This document shows positions 9,701-14,821 of a stretch of 14,821 nt of DNA, piece by piece. Source of the stretch: Cephalothrix spiralis (taxonomy: Eukaryota > Nemertea > Palaeonemertea > Archinemertea > Cephalotrichidae); assembly GCA_032353305.1 (NCBI GenBank), contig JAUCNG010033341.1, positions 1 through 14,821 on the forward strand, read 5' to 3'. Position 1 is the stretch's first letter; each line of letters opens with the position of its first letter. Position numbers and translations under genes: made by a program. The notes below the pieces were generated by a model, which was given only the letters and a program-made list of their open reading frames with translations, was not told where the DNA came from and made no database searches.

Positions 9701-12700
9701 CTTGGGGCTGAAGGAGTTCTGTGGATCAAGGCGATCCACCGATTTCTGGCGCTATAGGATCACTATGAGCGTCGCTATACAGTGCTAATTTTGTATTTCC
9801 CGGCAATGCGATCCGGCCATTTGATTAACTAGTGCATAACATACAAAATTTATTCAATTAATAGGGATATTTTTCTATTCCACCCTATAATTATTGCATG
9901 CTATATTTGAGATTATATTTTTGCTTGCTTGAAGAACATTTTAAGGATAATGTCACACCTTAAAATAAGAAGATTGTTAGTGCTTTTTTAAGGTATGAAG
10001 AATGACCGGATACGACAAATACATTCATAACACACAGTCATGCAAAACAAGGTTATAATTAAACATCGATAGAAACAATGTCAATAATTGGAAAGATAAC
10101 GAAATTTGAAATAAAATGGTCTCCTGTTTTATGAAATATGATTATTAAGATAATGCGCCTCGAATTGTCCCAATTCTAAACTTCATACGCCTTGACCAAG
10201 GTTCCTTACACCTTATAAACTTTATCATCAAAAGCCCAATCAGTATAGTACAGCATTTCCCAAAAATGTAAAAAATGCATGCCACCATTTTTCGATGAAA
10301 ATGCTTTTCGATGAAAATGCTTTTCGATGAAAATGCTTTTCGATGAAAATGCTTTTTGATGAAAATGCTTTTCGATGAAATTTTTTTCGATGAAAATGCT
10401 TTTCGATGAAAATCCTTTTCGATGAAAATGCTTTTCGATAGAAATGCTTTTCGATGAAAATGCTTTTCGATGAAAATATGCTTTTCGATGAAAGTATGCT
10501 TTATGACGCAAGTATATGCTTTGCTTTCCGATTAGTATTACAGATTAATTTAAGATTCAGCTGGGGAAAATTATAAACAATTTAGCCACCATTTAAGAGC
10601 ACCTAATTCCCTTTATATTGATACCATTTAAAATAAATTATCATCACGCATGACTGCATACAAGCTTAATTCATTGCGTTAATCGGTGAATTCCCACTAA
10701 GCAGATATTCCACTACCGGTAAGCAGAAACCAGCTAAATAGATAATCAAAATATGCATATTTTGATTTTCTATTTAGCAGGTTTTTATAAACCGGTTATT
10801 TTTGATGATTTTATGTTTTCAATGTGCTAAAACTGATAAACCGTGGCCCATTTGAGTTACTTTTTTGGGACACACTGTATAGTCTTTATTCTATGATTGG
10901 CCAGTTTGGACAGTAAAAAACTTAGGGTACGCGTATGAAGTTGGGTGCATGCCAATTGCAAACAAACTTTGTAAAACAGTATTAGTGCCTACATTACCCG
11001 TTTTGTTTCTTTTAACTGTCCTTTCTGTAAGTTCAAAAGATATCATCTTATCAAGAAGAATTTGCTATTGAGATTACATACCATAATACTTTAAGAACAA
11101 AGCAACATCAAAATATTCTGAAAATGTGCAATTGGAAACAGACAAAGAACTAAACATAAAAACGTATAAACTTTTTAAACACTGTGGTGAACAATCTCTA
11201 TCATAAATAATTACTATAGTATGTTTCAGCGTTAGAACGAGATCGTTAGAACGTAAAATTAATCTCTGAGTGTCAAGAGTTTGATCGATTGCTAAAACAA
11301 AACTTCATAATTTTTAGTCTCGCTTCTCGAAAAATATCGATGCGATACGCGGTAAATATTAAGAGCTTTTTAAACCATATTTATGACAATTGAACAATTA
11401 TTATAAAATAGGGATGCTTTTTTTTGATTATCACATTACTGGAATTTAGCATAGTAGATAAACTTTTGTTACTTTTTTCATGTAAAATATTAAAATAAAT
11501 TTCTAAATTATAAAAAAAATTACAGGCTACTATATAATAGTGTATTAATTTCTAAGTTAAGAATAATTAGGAATGATCGAATGCTTTATCGGTATGAAGA
11601 GACCGTTAGACCATACAGATAAAGCTCTCGGCCATTCATAATTACTCTCAACTTAGAAATGAATACACTATACAGTCTTTTTTCATCATAGAACTGTAAA
11701 AAAATATATCTAGAATGGTAAAATTGGGTAATGTAAATAAAAAATACTACAACAAAAATGCGACGCTAGGTTTACCTGTTTTGCACTTTAGATATATATA
11801 GATTATGGTAGCATTAATGGGGTCTGTAATGATAAATCATGACAGTTAGGGACATATACACCATTTCAAATGGTTTAATTATGCATTGCAAAATGTATGA
11901 TACATTTAAGGCAGAACTTTATTGATATTGCCTAATTAATTTTGGATAGGAGCCTACAAAGAAGATCCATGAATTCGGCCCGCTATATTCTGGCCGCTGT
12001 CTACAAGGTTGTATCTTCATCAATACGCTATTTTTATGATGCTGCAATTTACACCACTGAGGGAGAACATCAATATAAACATCCTGTACTAAGATTTAAA
12101 CTTGAAACTGCGGGTTATAAATAATGGGCAATCCATGATATTCCGTAATTTAACCCGAGTTGCACAAATTAACATAACTTGAAAACTGTAAATGATATTA
12201 AATAAAAATTTAACACACTATTTAGTTTTGCTGAGGATAAAATTGGTTTCGACCATAAAGTGCTTTGCCACCGAAAATACTTTTCGACAATTTAAGTGCT
12301 TTTCTACCAAAATGATTTCGACGAAACTGATATGAAAGTTTAACAAACACACACAGACAACACATTCATTACCTTTTGCCTTATTAATGATGTTCGTATG
12401 ATATGACGTAGTGATGTTAGTTAGGGTGGTATTTGTAATACTTTCAGTGGGAATTGGAAGGGACGTCGTGGTTATTTCTGAAAATGTTAAAATTCCATGC
12501 AAAGTTAGAAATACATTGTACATTCTATCGTTATGCGGTACTCCATAACTTTTTAACGGACTGGGATGTACCAACGTTTTTTTTAATTAAGAAAAATATA
12601 TTTTAGATCAATAAACAGATTAAATCAAGCAAGTGAACTAAAGCCCCATTTGGCATTTATAGTACGGTATTGCCAAATTGGGCTTTATAGTAATGTCATT

Positions 12701-14821
12701 TAGTACGTCATAAATGAATTCGCACATGATTCAGTGTCCTTGACTCATGTGTGTTGAGGTACAAAACATGTAGGTTAAGAACGTATCCAGCTGACCCAGG
12801 TACCCTACAACGCAAAGTACGCAATAGCGATCAATAGCTATTGCCACATAAAGGTGGTACGCGACAACGTAGCCCTTGATGGTGGAGTCGCTGCCCTAAT
12901 GTCGTGACGTCATCAAAACGTGTGGACTTTATCGCCATGTGTTCGATGTCCATGTATCACGCCCTTTCGGGGTTTCCTATTAGAAGGCCCTCTGGGGTGT
13001 TAAGCGAATAGCGAATACAGCTTTTTTGGGCATACGAATAGCGAATAGCTTTTTTTTCCCGAGACGAATAGCGAATACGGGATTTTGGGAATAGCGAATA
13101 CGATTCCAATGGTTTGCTTATATTTCGTTAGAGAGGACCATTAATGAGATATCTCAAGTAAAATAGCCCAACTGCCAGTGGCGTCGAGAGAGGGGGGTAA
13201 CCAGGGCTGGAGCCCCGGGGCCCGGGCCCCGTCAGGGGCCCGGCCAGAAATATACTGGTTATATATAGGTCTTTACAGGATAAACATACAAAGGGGGCTC
13301 GGTTTTAATTTATGCCCCGGGGCCCGGTGCCGCTCTCGGCGGCCCTGCCAACTGCATGATGTTTGTTATATTTTTACGTGTACGAGGTGCGTTCAATAAG
13401 TAATGAGAAAAATTTGGGAGGGGTACTTCGAATTACCTAATCACAATGCCCTTCTAGTGTGACCTATACGTATGGTTATTGTGTATCTTGTTACCAAATT
13501 GCAAGTCTGCACATGCGTTGCTATGGTAACAGTAGCCCTTGGACTCTTGCAGGTTTGTACCAGTCTACGATGCCTCCTTCATCTCTTTTTTGATTCATCT
13601 CTTTTTTGAATACAATCTATCTCCTTTCCTGCCTTATTTCATGCCAGGGAATAGGTAAATGTCACAGGGTGCAAGATCTAGGCTGTAGGGTGGGTGTGAT
13701 GAACAATTTGTATCTTCCTCTTGGCCTTCCAGAATCTTCCAGGTCGTTACTAGCAGGTGCCAACGGTAAGGAGCGTTATCCTGAAAAAATCACCAATCAC
13801 CACATTCCCACATTTTGTTGGTCTCTTCTTCCTCTGTCATTGATCAAAATCGCGCCCACAGTCCCTCAAATGTTCACAATAGACTTAGCTAACATTCGGA
13901 CAGCTATCGGACGGATATTTGATACCCACCTAACGAATATCCTCAATGTAGTCCTCCATGCGCTCAGACTCAGTGCTGTGATTTCCAGTCTGTTTCCCCT
14001 TCGACCTCATCTTGTCCTTCTGAAAACAGTCTAGAACATCTTCTGAACGAAGCCTGGCTCATAACGTCTTCTACATGTGTCTCTCGCAACATAACATAGA
14101 TTTCTTATCCTGATTTCTTGAGTTTAACGCAAAATGTAATGTAGCTCGATTTTTTACTGCATTTTAAAAAAATCATTAGCCATAGTAGCGAGGTACCTGC
14201 TACAGGCCACGTGCTACTGTTACCATACCAACGCAGATACAGACTTGGGATTTGGTCGCAAGATACACAATACTAGAAGGGCATTGTGATTAGATAATTC
14301 AAAGTACCCTTCCCAAATTTTTCTCATTACTTATTGAACGCACCTCGTATTCGCGGTTTTATGAATTACAAATCTAAGCGAATAGCCAAAACTAAGACTA
14401 ATAGCGAATAAAGCTTAAAAAAATGAGTCGAATAGCGAATACCGGTCTAAAATTGTGGCGAATAGCGAATACGAGATTACTCCCAGAGGGCCCTCCTATA
14501 GGCACAATCCGATGCTCGTTGCTGTAGTGCCCCTAATTGTGTTACAGAGAATGTGAATGAAAATCAAAACATTTGCGGGGAATTTTTCAACGGTTTGCTG
14601 TGTATTTATTGAAACAGTTCATGCACAGAAAACATTCCTCGATAATGCAATGTATGATGACAGGCAATGGGACGGTTCCAATGATGACATGTGATCATCC
14701 TCAAAGACTCCACACAATGAGCAATTTATTTTTTATTTCGGTATATATATTCTTAAAAACCTACCTTTCTGTAAAACTAAAGTTGTAGAATCACAAGCTT
14801 TCTTATCCTTATCATTATCCA
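3537..14821 (-). CDS. Transmembrane receptor with tyrosine-motif tail, 3' five exons (partial gene)
   Basis: This entry joins five exons: 14821-14765 (open at the window edge), 12477-12373, 7367-7212, 6017-5947 and 3713-3537. All introns are GT-AG, with phases 1, 1, 1 and 0, and the joined frame is open for 187 residues to a TAA. In order the product shows the end of a beta-strand-rich domain (1-18), a Thr/Ser stalk (19-78), one membrane helix (about 79-100), a KRK stop-transfer and an 87-residue acidic/lysine-rich tail with tyrosines at about 104, 120, 123, 136, 160 and 186. This is the layout of a type I cell-surface receptor, and phase-1 introns between extracellular modules are usual for Ig-superfamily genes. 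The tail would recruit SH2 proteins after phosphorylation (inference). The 5' part with the signal peptide and main ectodomains lies outside the window, so family and ligand are unknown. Invertebrate Ig-superfamily recognition receptors are the closest architecture I can suggest. Confidence 0.7.
3778..3817. repeat. 20-bp perfect tandem duplication
   Basis: GTACTTACTTTAGTAAATAA occurs twice head to tail in the last intron, about 65 nt before the acceptor of the terminal exon (minus-strand sense). Confidence 0.9.
3818..5100. other. Intron sequence, nothing recognised
   Basis: This is part of the intron between the two tail exons. It is AT-rich, with no open coding stretch bounded by splice sites and no clear terminal inverted repeats seen by eye. 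Confidence 0.5.
5126..5170. repeat. Hairpin with 15-16-bp arms
   Basis: GTTCTGTGGTCCCCA (5126-5140) and TGGGGCACCACAGAAC (5155-5170) are inverted copies with one extra base and a 14-nt loop. The hairpin lies in the last intron. Confidence 0.7.
5262..5530 (-). mobile_element. Interrupted copy of the CACGGATCACG repeat element
   Basis: In reverse orientation, 5266-5320 closely matches 7680-7740 (shared words include CGTGAAACTCGTAT and AAATTCAAATATCGGCTAAC). The similarity stops near 5321, and related GTGAAACGTGATT/CCGTGAAAGTCG words resume at 5451-5530. About 130 bp of unrelated sequence lies between, so this copy looks split by an insertion or is a rearranged relic. Confidence 0.55.
5852..5896 (+). 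repeat. Dispersed direct repeat, copy 1
   Basis: ATTCCG..CCACT.CGGTG followed by TTGAATACTTTATTGCATTT recurs nearly unchanged at 8338-8384 in the same orientation. It lies within 60 bp of exon D. This is part of an unidentified interspersed repeat. Confidence 0.7.
5947..6017 (-). CDS. Exon D: cytoplasmic tail, YxN motif
   Basis: This 71-nt exon has a strong polypyrimidine tract (CTTTTTTTCTCAATTCAG) and the donor AAAG|GTTTGC. It encodes a highly charged peptide with two tyrosines in ENVYANYEK. The first fits YxN, the preferred site of Grb2-type SH2 domains once phosphorylated (established for other receptors, inferred here). It enters in phase 1, completing a Lys codon, and leaves in phase 0. 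Its content of Lys, Glu and Asp with no hydrophobic run matches the terminal exon, which supports both being one cytosolic tail. The donor is weaker than average beyond GT. Confidence 0.65.
6135..6418. mobile_element. Foldback element of the CGCTAGAACG family
   Basis: The ends read AAGCCTACC (left) and GGTAGGCTTT (right), and both flanks carry CGCTAGAACG units that repeat many times toward the centre. The core 6271-6380 is a 110-bp palindrome centred on AACATGTT with few mismatches and no indels. Left outer arm 6221-6250 matches the complement of 6381-6410 at 29 of 30 bases, while the left side holds an extra 20 bp (6251-6270) and an additional arm segment. It has no coding capacity and lies within the intron before exon D. 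Confidence 0.8.
6421..6513. mobile_element. 93-bp hairpin MITE
   Basis: The 30-bp arms 6421-6450 (TCTTCGCGATCTGATTTCCC...) and 6484-6513 are inverted copies with about four mismatches around a 33-nt loop. It sits three bases from the right end of the preceding foldback element. Confidence 0.75.
6739..6925. mobile_element. 187-bp MITE with 35-bp terminal inverted repeats
   Basis: Arms 6739-6773 (CGTGACTTCAGACATTTAAG...) and 6891-6925 are inverted copies with about three mismatches. Inside, ATGGCATCAAAAC and GATGCCATTTT form additional inverted pairs, so the whole element can fold. It lies in the intron between exons C and D. Confidence 0.8.
7212..7367 (-). CDS. Exon C: membrane-proximal segment and transmembrane helix
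   Basis: This 156-nt exon starts at TTTAATTCAG|GC after a pyrimidine-containing tract and ends at TATGACA|GTAAGT. It encodes an acidic 20-residue juxtamembrane stretch, then about 22 hydrophobic residues beginning YVAIIGGVVIVLL and ending AVVC, followed by KRK. The helix has Gly-Gly near its outer end and is flanked by cationic residues on the inner side, which predicts an extracellular N terminus and a cytoplasmic C terminus. Entry is phase 1, and exit is phase 1, completed as Lys by the next exon. A second in-phase acceptor (ATATTTTCAG|CT) lies 48 nt inside, so a form 16 residues shorter outside the membrane is possible. Confidence 0.75.
7636..7863 (+). mobile_element. 228-bp TIR element with internal CACGGATCACGTT repeats
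   Basis: The termini TTTTAAAGAGGGGGTAAAGG (7636-7655) and the complement of 7844-7863 match with few differences. The interior repeats TTTCACGGATCACGTT and ATATTTGAATTTCACGGATC in tandem with spacing variation, and ends in TTTCACG/GTTCACG/TTTCACG words. A related inverted copy lies at 5262-5530. It starts about 270 bp upstream of exon C's acceptor. No clear target duplication. Confidence 0.7.
7864..9252. other. Intron sequence with one dispersed repeat
   Basis: Apart from the dispersed repeat at 8338-8384 and a GC-richer patch near 8200-8280, I see no exon or complete element here. Confidence 0.5.
8338..8384 (+). repeat. Dispersed direct repeat, copy 2
   Basis: This is the second copy of the 5852-5896 repeat, two bases longer in the middle (CGGTGTG before TTGAATAC). 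Sequences on either side of the two copies are unrelated by eye. Confidence 0.7.
9253..9816. mobile_element. 564-bp element with about 44-bp terminal inverted repeats
   Basis: The left end from 9253 (CCGGAGGGAAGTGCCAGGAA...) aligns with the reverse complement of the right end to 9816 through CCGGA, TGCC.GGAAAT and TAGCACTG.ATAGCG, at roughly 80% identity. The interior is GC-richer with GGGGGCCCAGG and GGCCCCTGAGG blocks. Short ORFs on both strands look like by-products of that composition, and none resembles a transposase. This is a non-autonomous DNA transposon of unknown superfamily. Confidence 0.6.
9817..10288. other. Intron sequence, nothing recognised
   Basis: AT-rich, with no coding or repeat structure that I can support between the TIR element and the tandem array. 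Confidence 0.5.
10289..10520 (+). repeat. Minisatellite, about 14 copies of a 16-bp unit
   Basis: The consensus TTTTCGATGAAAATGC is repeated head to tail. The central units are near identical, and the last three are longer and diverged (AAAATATGC, AAAGTATGC, then TATATGC). Each unit contains TTTTC-GAT-GAAAA, a small self-complementary stem. The open frame through it on the minus strand is only the repeat translated. Confidence 0.9.
10727..10784. repeat. 58-bp near-perfect palindrome
   Basis: The sequence is symmetric about ATGCAT (10753-10758) with two mismatched pairs over 29-bp arms, reading AAACC.GCTAAATAGA outward on the left. ACCGGT (10715-10720) and ACCGGT (10791-10796) lie just outside, which suggests a small palindromic transposon of about 85 bp. 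Confidence 0.8.
10800..11536. other. Intron sequence with weak signals only
   Basis: This stretch contains a possible 36-nt minus-strand micro-exon (11082-11117) and a fragment at 11229-11253 with two GTTAGAACG words, recalling the CGCTAGAACG foldback family. Nothing else stands out. Confidence 0.4.
11537..11671. mobile_element. 135-bp foldback MITE
   Basis: Arms starting ATAGTGTATTAATTTCTAAG (11537) and the complement ending at 11671 match over about 38 bp with a few mismatches. An inner stem (GCTTTATCGGTATG against CATACAGATAAAGC) lets the whole element fold. Non-coding. Confidence 0.75.
12230..12335 (+). repeat. Degenerate TTTTCGAC-type repeats
   Basis: Words such as GGTTTCGACC, ACTTTTCGACAA, GTGCTTTTCTACC and GATTTCGACGAAA recur every 20-35 bp between stalk exon B and 12230. 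They recall the 16-bp minisatellite at 10289-10520, but the relationship is only suggestive. Confidence 0.35.
12373..12477 (-). CDS. Exon B: Thr/Ser-rich glycosylated stalk
   Basis: This 105-nt symmetric exon (phase 1 on both sides) encodes 34 full codons. Of these, 11 are Thr and 3 Ser, with prolines near the start and two N-glycosylation sequons (NTT and NIT). The acceptor reads ACATTTTCAG and has a good branch-point candidate (TTCTAAC) about 25 nt upstream. The donor is AAAAG|GTAATG. Composition and phase fit a mucin-like juxtamembrane stalk between an extracellular domain and the membrane exon. Because it is symmetric it can be skipped or duplicated without breaking the frame, so stalk length could vary by splicing (inference). 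The open frame continues beyond both splice sites by chance, but the composition bias is confined to the exon. Confidence 0.65.
12639..12687. repeat. Hairpin with 17-bp arms
   Basis: TAAAGCCCCATTTGGCA (12639-12655) and TGCCAAATTGGGCTTTA (12671-12687) are inverted copies with one mismatch and a 15-nt loop. Confidence 0.8.
13003..13102 (+). repeat. Left subterminal array of CGAATAGCGAATA
   Basis: Copies begin near 13005, 13035, 13065 and 13089, the first three exactly 30 bp apart, separated by T-rich spacers. The last is truncated to GAATAGCGAATAC. Confidence 0.85.
13176..13347. mobile_element. 172-bp hAT-type MITE with 8-bp target duplication
   Basis: It is flanked by exact CCAACTGC duplications (13168-13175 and 13348-13355). 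The ends CAGTGGCGTCGAGAG and the complement CAGGGCCGCCGAGAG are inverted copies. An 8-bp duplication with CAG...CTG ends is the hAT hallmark. The interior is very GC-rich (GGGGCCCGGGCCCC blocks at both sides) against an AT-rich background. It carries no transposase and is inserted in the outer element. Confidence 0.85.
13383..14347 (-). mobile_element. 965-bp mariner-type element with long TIRs
   Basis: It is flanked by TA on both sides (13381-13382 and 14348-14349). The terminal repeats begin CGAGGTGCGTTCAATAAGTA and stay recognisable inward for about 160-170 bp, interrupted by a roughly 17-bp length difference near 13460. The interior encodes a broken mariner transposase on the minus strand. 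TA duplication and transposase motifs place it in the Tc1/mariner superfamily. It is inserted inside the outer element at 12976-14502. Confidence 0.9.
13606..14034 (-). pseudogene. Decayed, internally deleted mariner transposase
   Basis: On the minus strand, 13919-13869 translates to IRPIAVRMLAKSIVNI and is followed by GTVGAILIND, resembling the second helix-turn-helix of mariner transposases. Further on, 13790-13638 reads FFQDNAPYRWH ... HPPYSLDLAPCDIYLFPG, the region holding the second and third catalytic Asp of mariner transposases. The two parts are only about 80 nt apart and in different frames, so the segment with the first catalytic Asp is deleted, and stops and frameshifts are present. 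It cannot encode active enzyme. The open plus-strand frame over the same bases is a shadow. Confidence 0.8.
14377..14473 (+). repeat. Right subterminal array of CGAATAGCGAATA
   Basis: Copies begin near 14379 (partial), 14399, 14429 and 14459, the last three 30 bp apart. They have the same orientation as the left array, so they are not part of the terminal inverted repeat. Confidence 0.85.
14503..14764. other. Intron sequence, nothing recognised
   Basis: This lies between the transposon nest and the edge exon. AT-rich, with no repeat or coding evidence on the minus strand. Confidence 0.5.
14765..14821 (-). CDS. Exon A (partial): end of a possible Ig-like domain
   Basis: The exon is open at the window edge and ends at AAAG|GTAGGT. 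Eighteen codons are open and finish CDSTTLVLQK, followed by the first base of a split Gly/Glu codon (phase 1). An alternating hydrophobic TLVLQ stretch just before a phase-1 junction resembles the last (G) strand of an Ig or fibronectin-III fold, but too little is visible to assign the fold. It joins in frame to the stalk exon at 12477. The preceding residues (DNDKDKKAC) are charged and could be the F-G turn. Confidence is limited by the short visible length and the missing upstream splice site. Confidence 0.5.

Larger units (their letters stand above)
12976..14502. mobile_element. Outer transposon with short TIRs and periodic subterminal repeats
   Basis: The ends CCTATTAGAAGGCCCTCTGG (12976) and the complement of 14483-14502 form imperfect inverted repeats sharing GGCCCTCTGGG. 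TCCTAT appears in the same orientation at both outer edges, so part of these ends may be a target duplication instead. Inside each end are four copies of CGAATAGCGAATA-like words, mostly 30 bp apart and in the same orientation on both sides. Two later insertions (13176-13347 and 13383-14347) break it; without them it would be about 380 bp. It has no coding capacity. Superfamily unknown. Confidence 0.65.

Noticed and set aside
9239-9729. Overlapping open frames on both strands
   Set aside because: They lie inside the 564-bp TIR element. Both frames are open because of local GC-rich composition, and neither looks like a transposase.
10206-10511. 101-codon minus-strand frame rich in His, Lys, Phe and Ser
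   Set aside because: It is the translation of the 16-bp minisatellite and has no gene-like start or flanks.
11942-12124. 60-codon plus-strand frame
   Set aside because: No ATG-supported start, no splice sites that extend it, and no recognisable domain.
12824-12845. Imperfect palindrome GCAATAGCGATCAATAGCTA
   Set aside because: Short, isolated and without flanking duplication; expected occasionally by chance.
13606-14034. 142-codon plus-strand frame
   Set aside because: The mariner transposase motifs are on the opposite strand; this frame is its shadow.
1-14821. CRISPR array, bacterial operon or prophage
   Set aside because: No regularly spaced identical repeats with unique spacers, no ribosome-binding sites before ORFs, and clear intron-exon structure instead.

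Overview
The window looks like animal nuclear DNA, most likely from an invertebrate. It is AT-rich, has no compact ORF array, contains exons with GT-AG borders separated by kilobase introns, and is full of small inverted-repeat transposons. I cannot name the species from sequence alone.

The one gene I can assemble runs on the minus strand from beyond the right edge to 3537. It comprises the 3' end of an exon at 14765-14821, a Ser/Thr-rich stalk exon (12373-12477), a transmembrane exon (7212-7367), a short cytoplasmic exon (5947-6017) and a terminal exon (3537-3713). The introns have phases 1, 1, 1 and 0, and all five pieces join into one open frame of 187 residues. The predicted product is the C-terminal part of a type I membrane receptor: the end of a possible Ig-like domain, an N-glycosylatable stalk, one membrane helix, and an 87-residue tail with six tyrosines. 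The tail contains a YxN motif (YAN) and a TNYSGV sequence that matches the TxYxx[VI] consensus of an immunoreceptor tyrosine-based switch motif. This suggests a signalling adhesion or immune-type receptor, possibly of the kind used in invertebrate self/non-self recognition, but the family cannot be fixed without the missing 5' exons.

Region by region: 1-365 holds a short microsatellite and an unrecognised plus-strand ORF that may be a frameshifted exon ending in a splice donor. 365-3500 is mostly non-coding, with a hairpin element near 2503, a foldback element at 2925-3111 and a coding-like minus-strand relic at 3341-3451. 3537-7367 carries the three terminal exons. The intron at 6018-7211 is packed with three foldback elements, including a 110-bp palindrome. 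7368-12372 is a long intron with a TIR element carrying CACGGATCACG-type repeats, a 564-bp TIR element, a 16-bp tandem array, a near-perfect AT-rich palindrome and another foldback element. 12478-14764 is an intron holding a nest of three transposons: an outer element with about 30-bp periodic subterminal repeats, into which a 172-bp hAT-type MITE and a 965-bp mariner with a decayed, internally deleted transposase have inserted.
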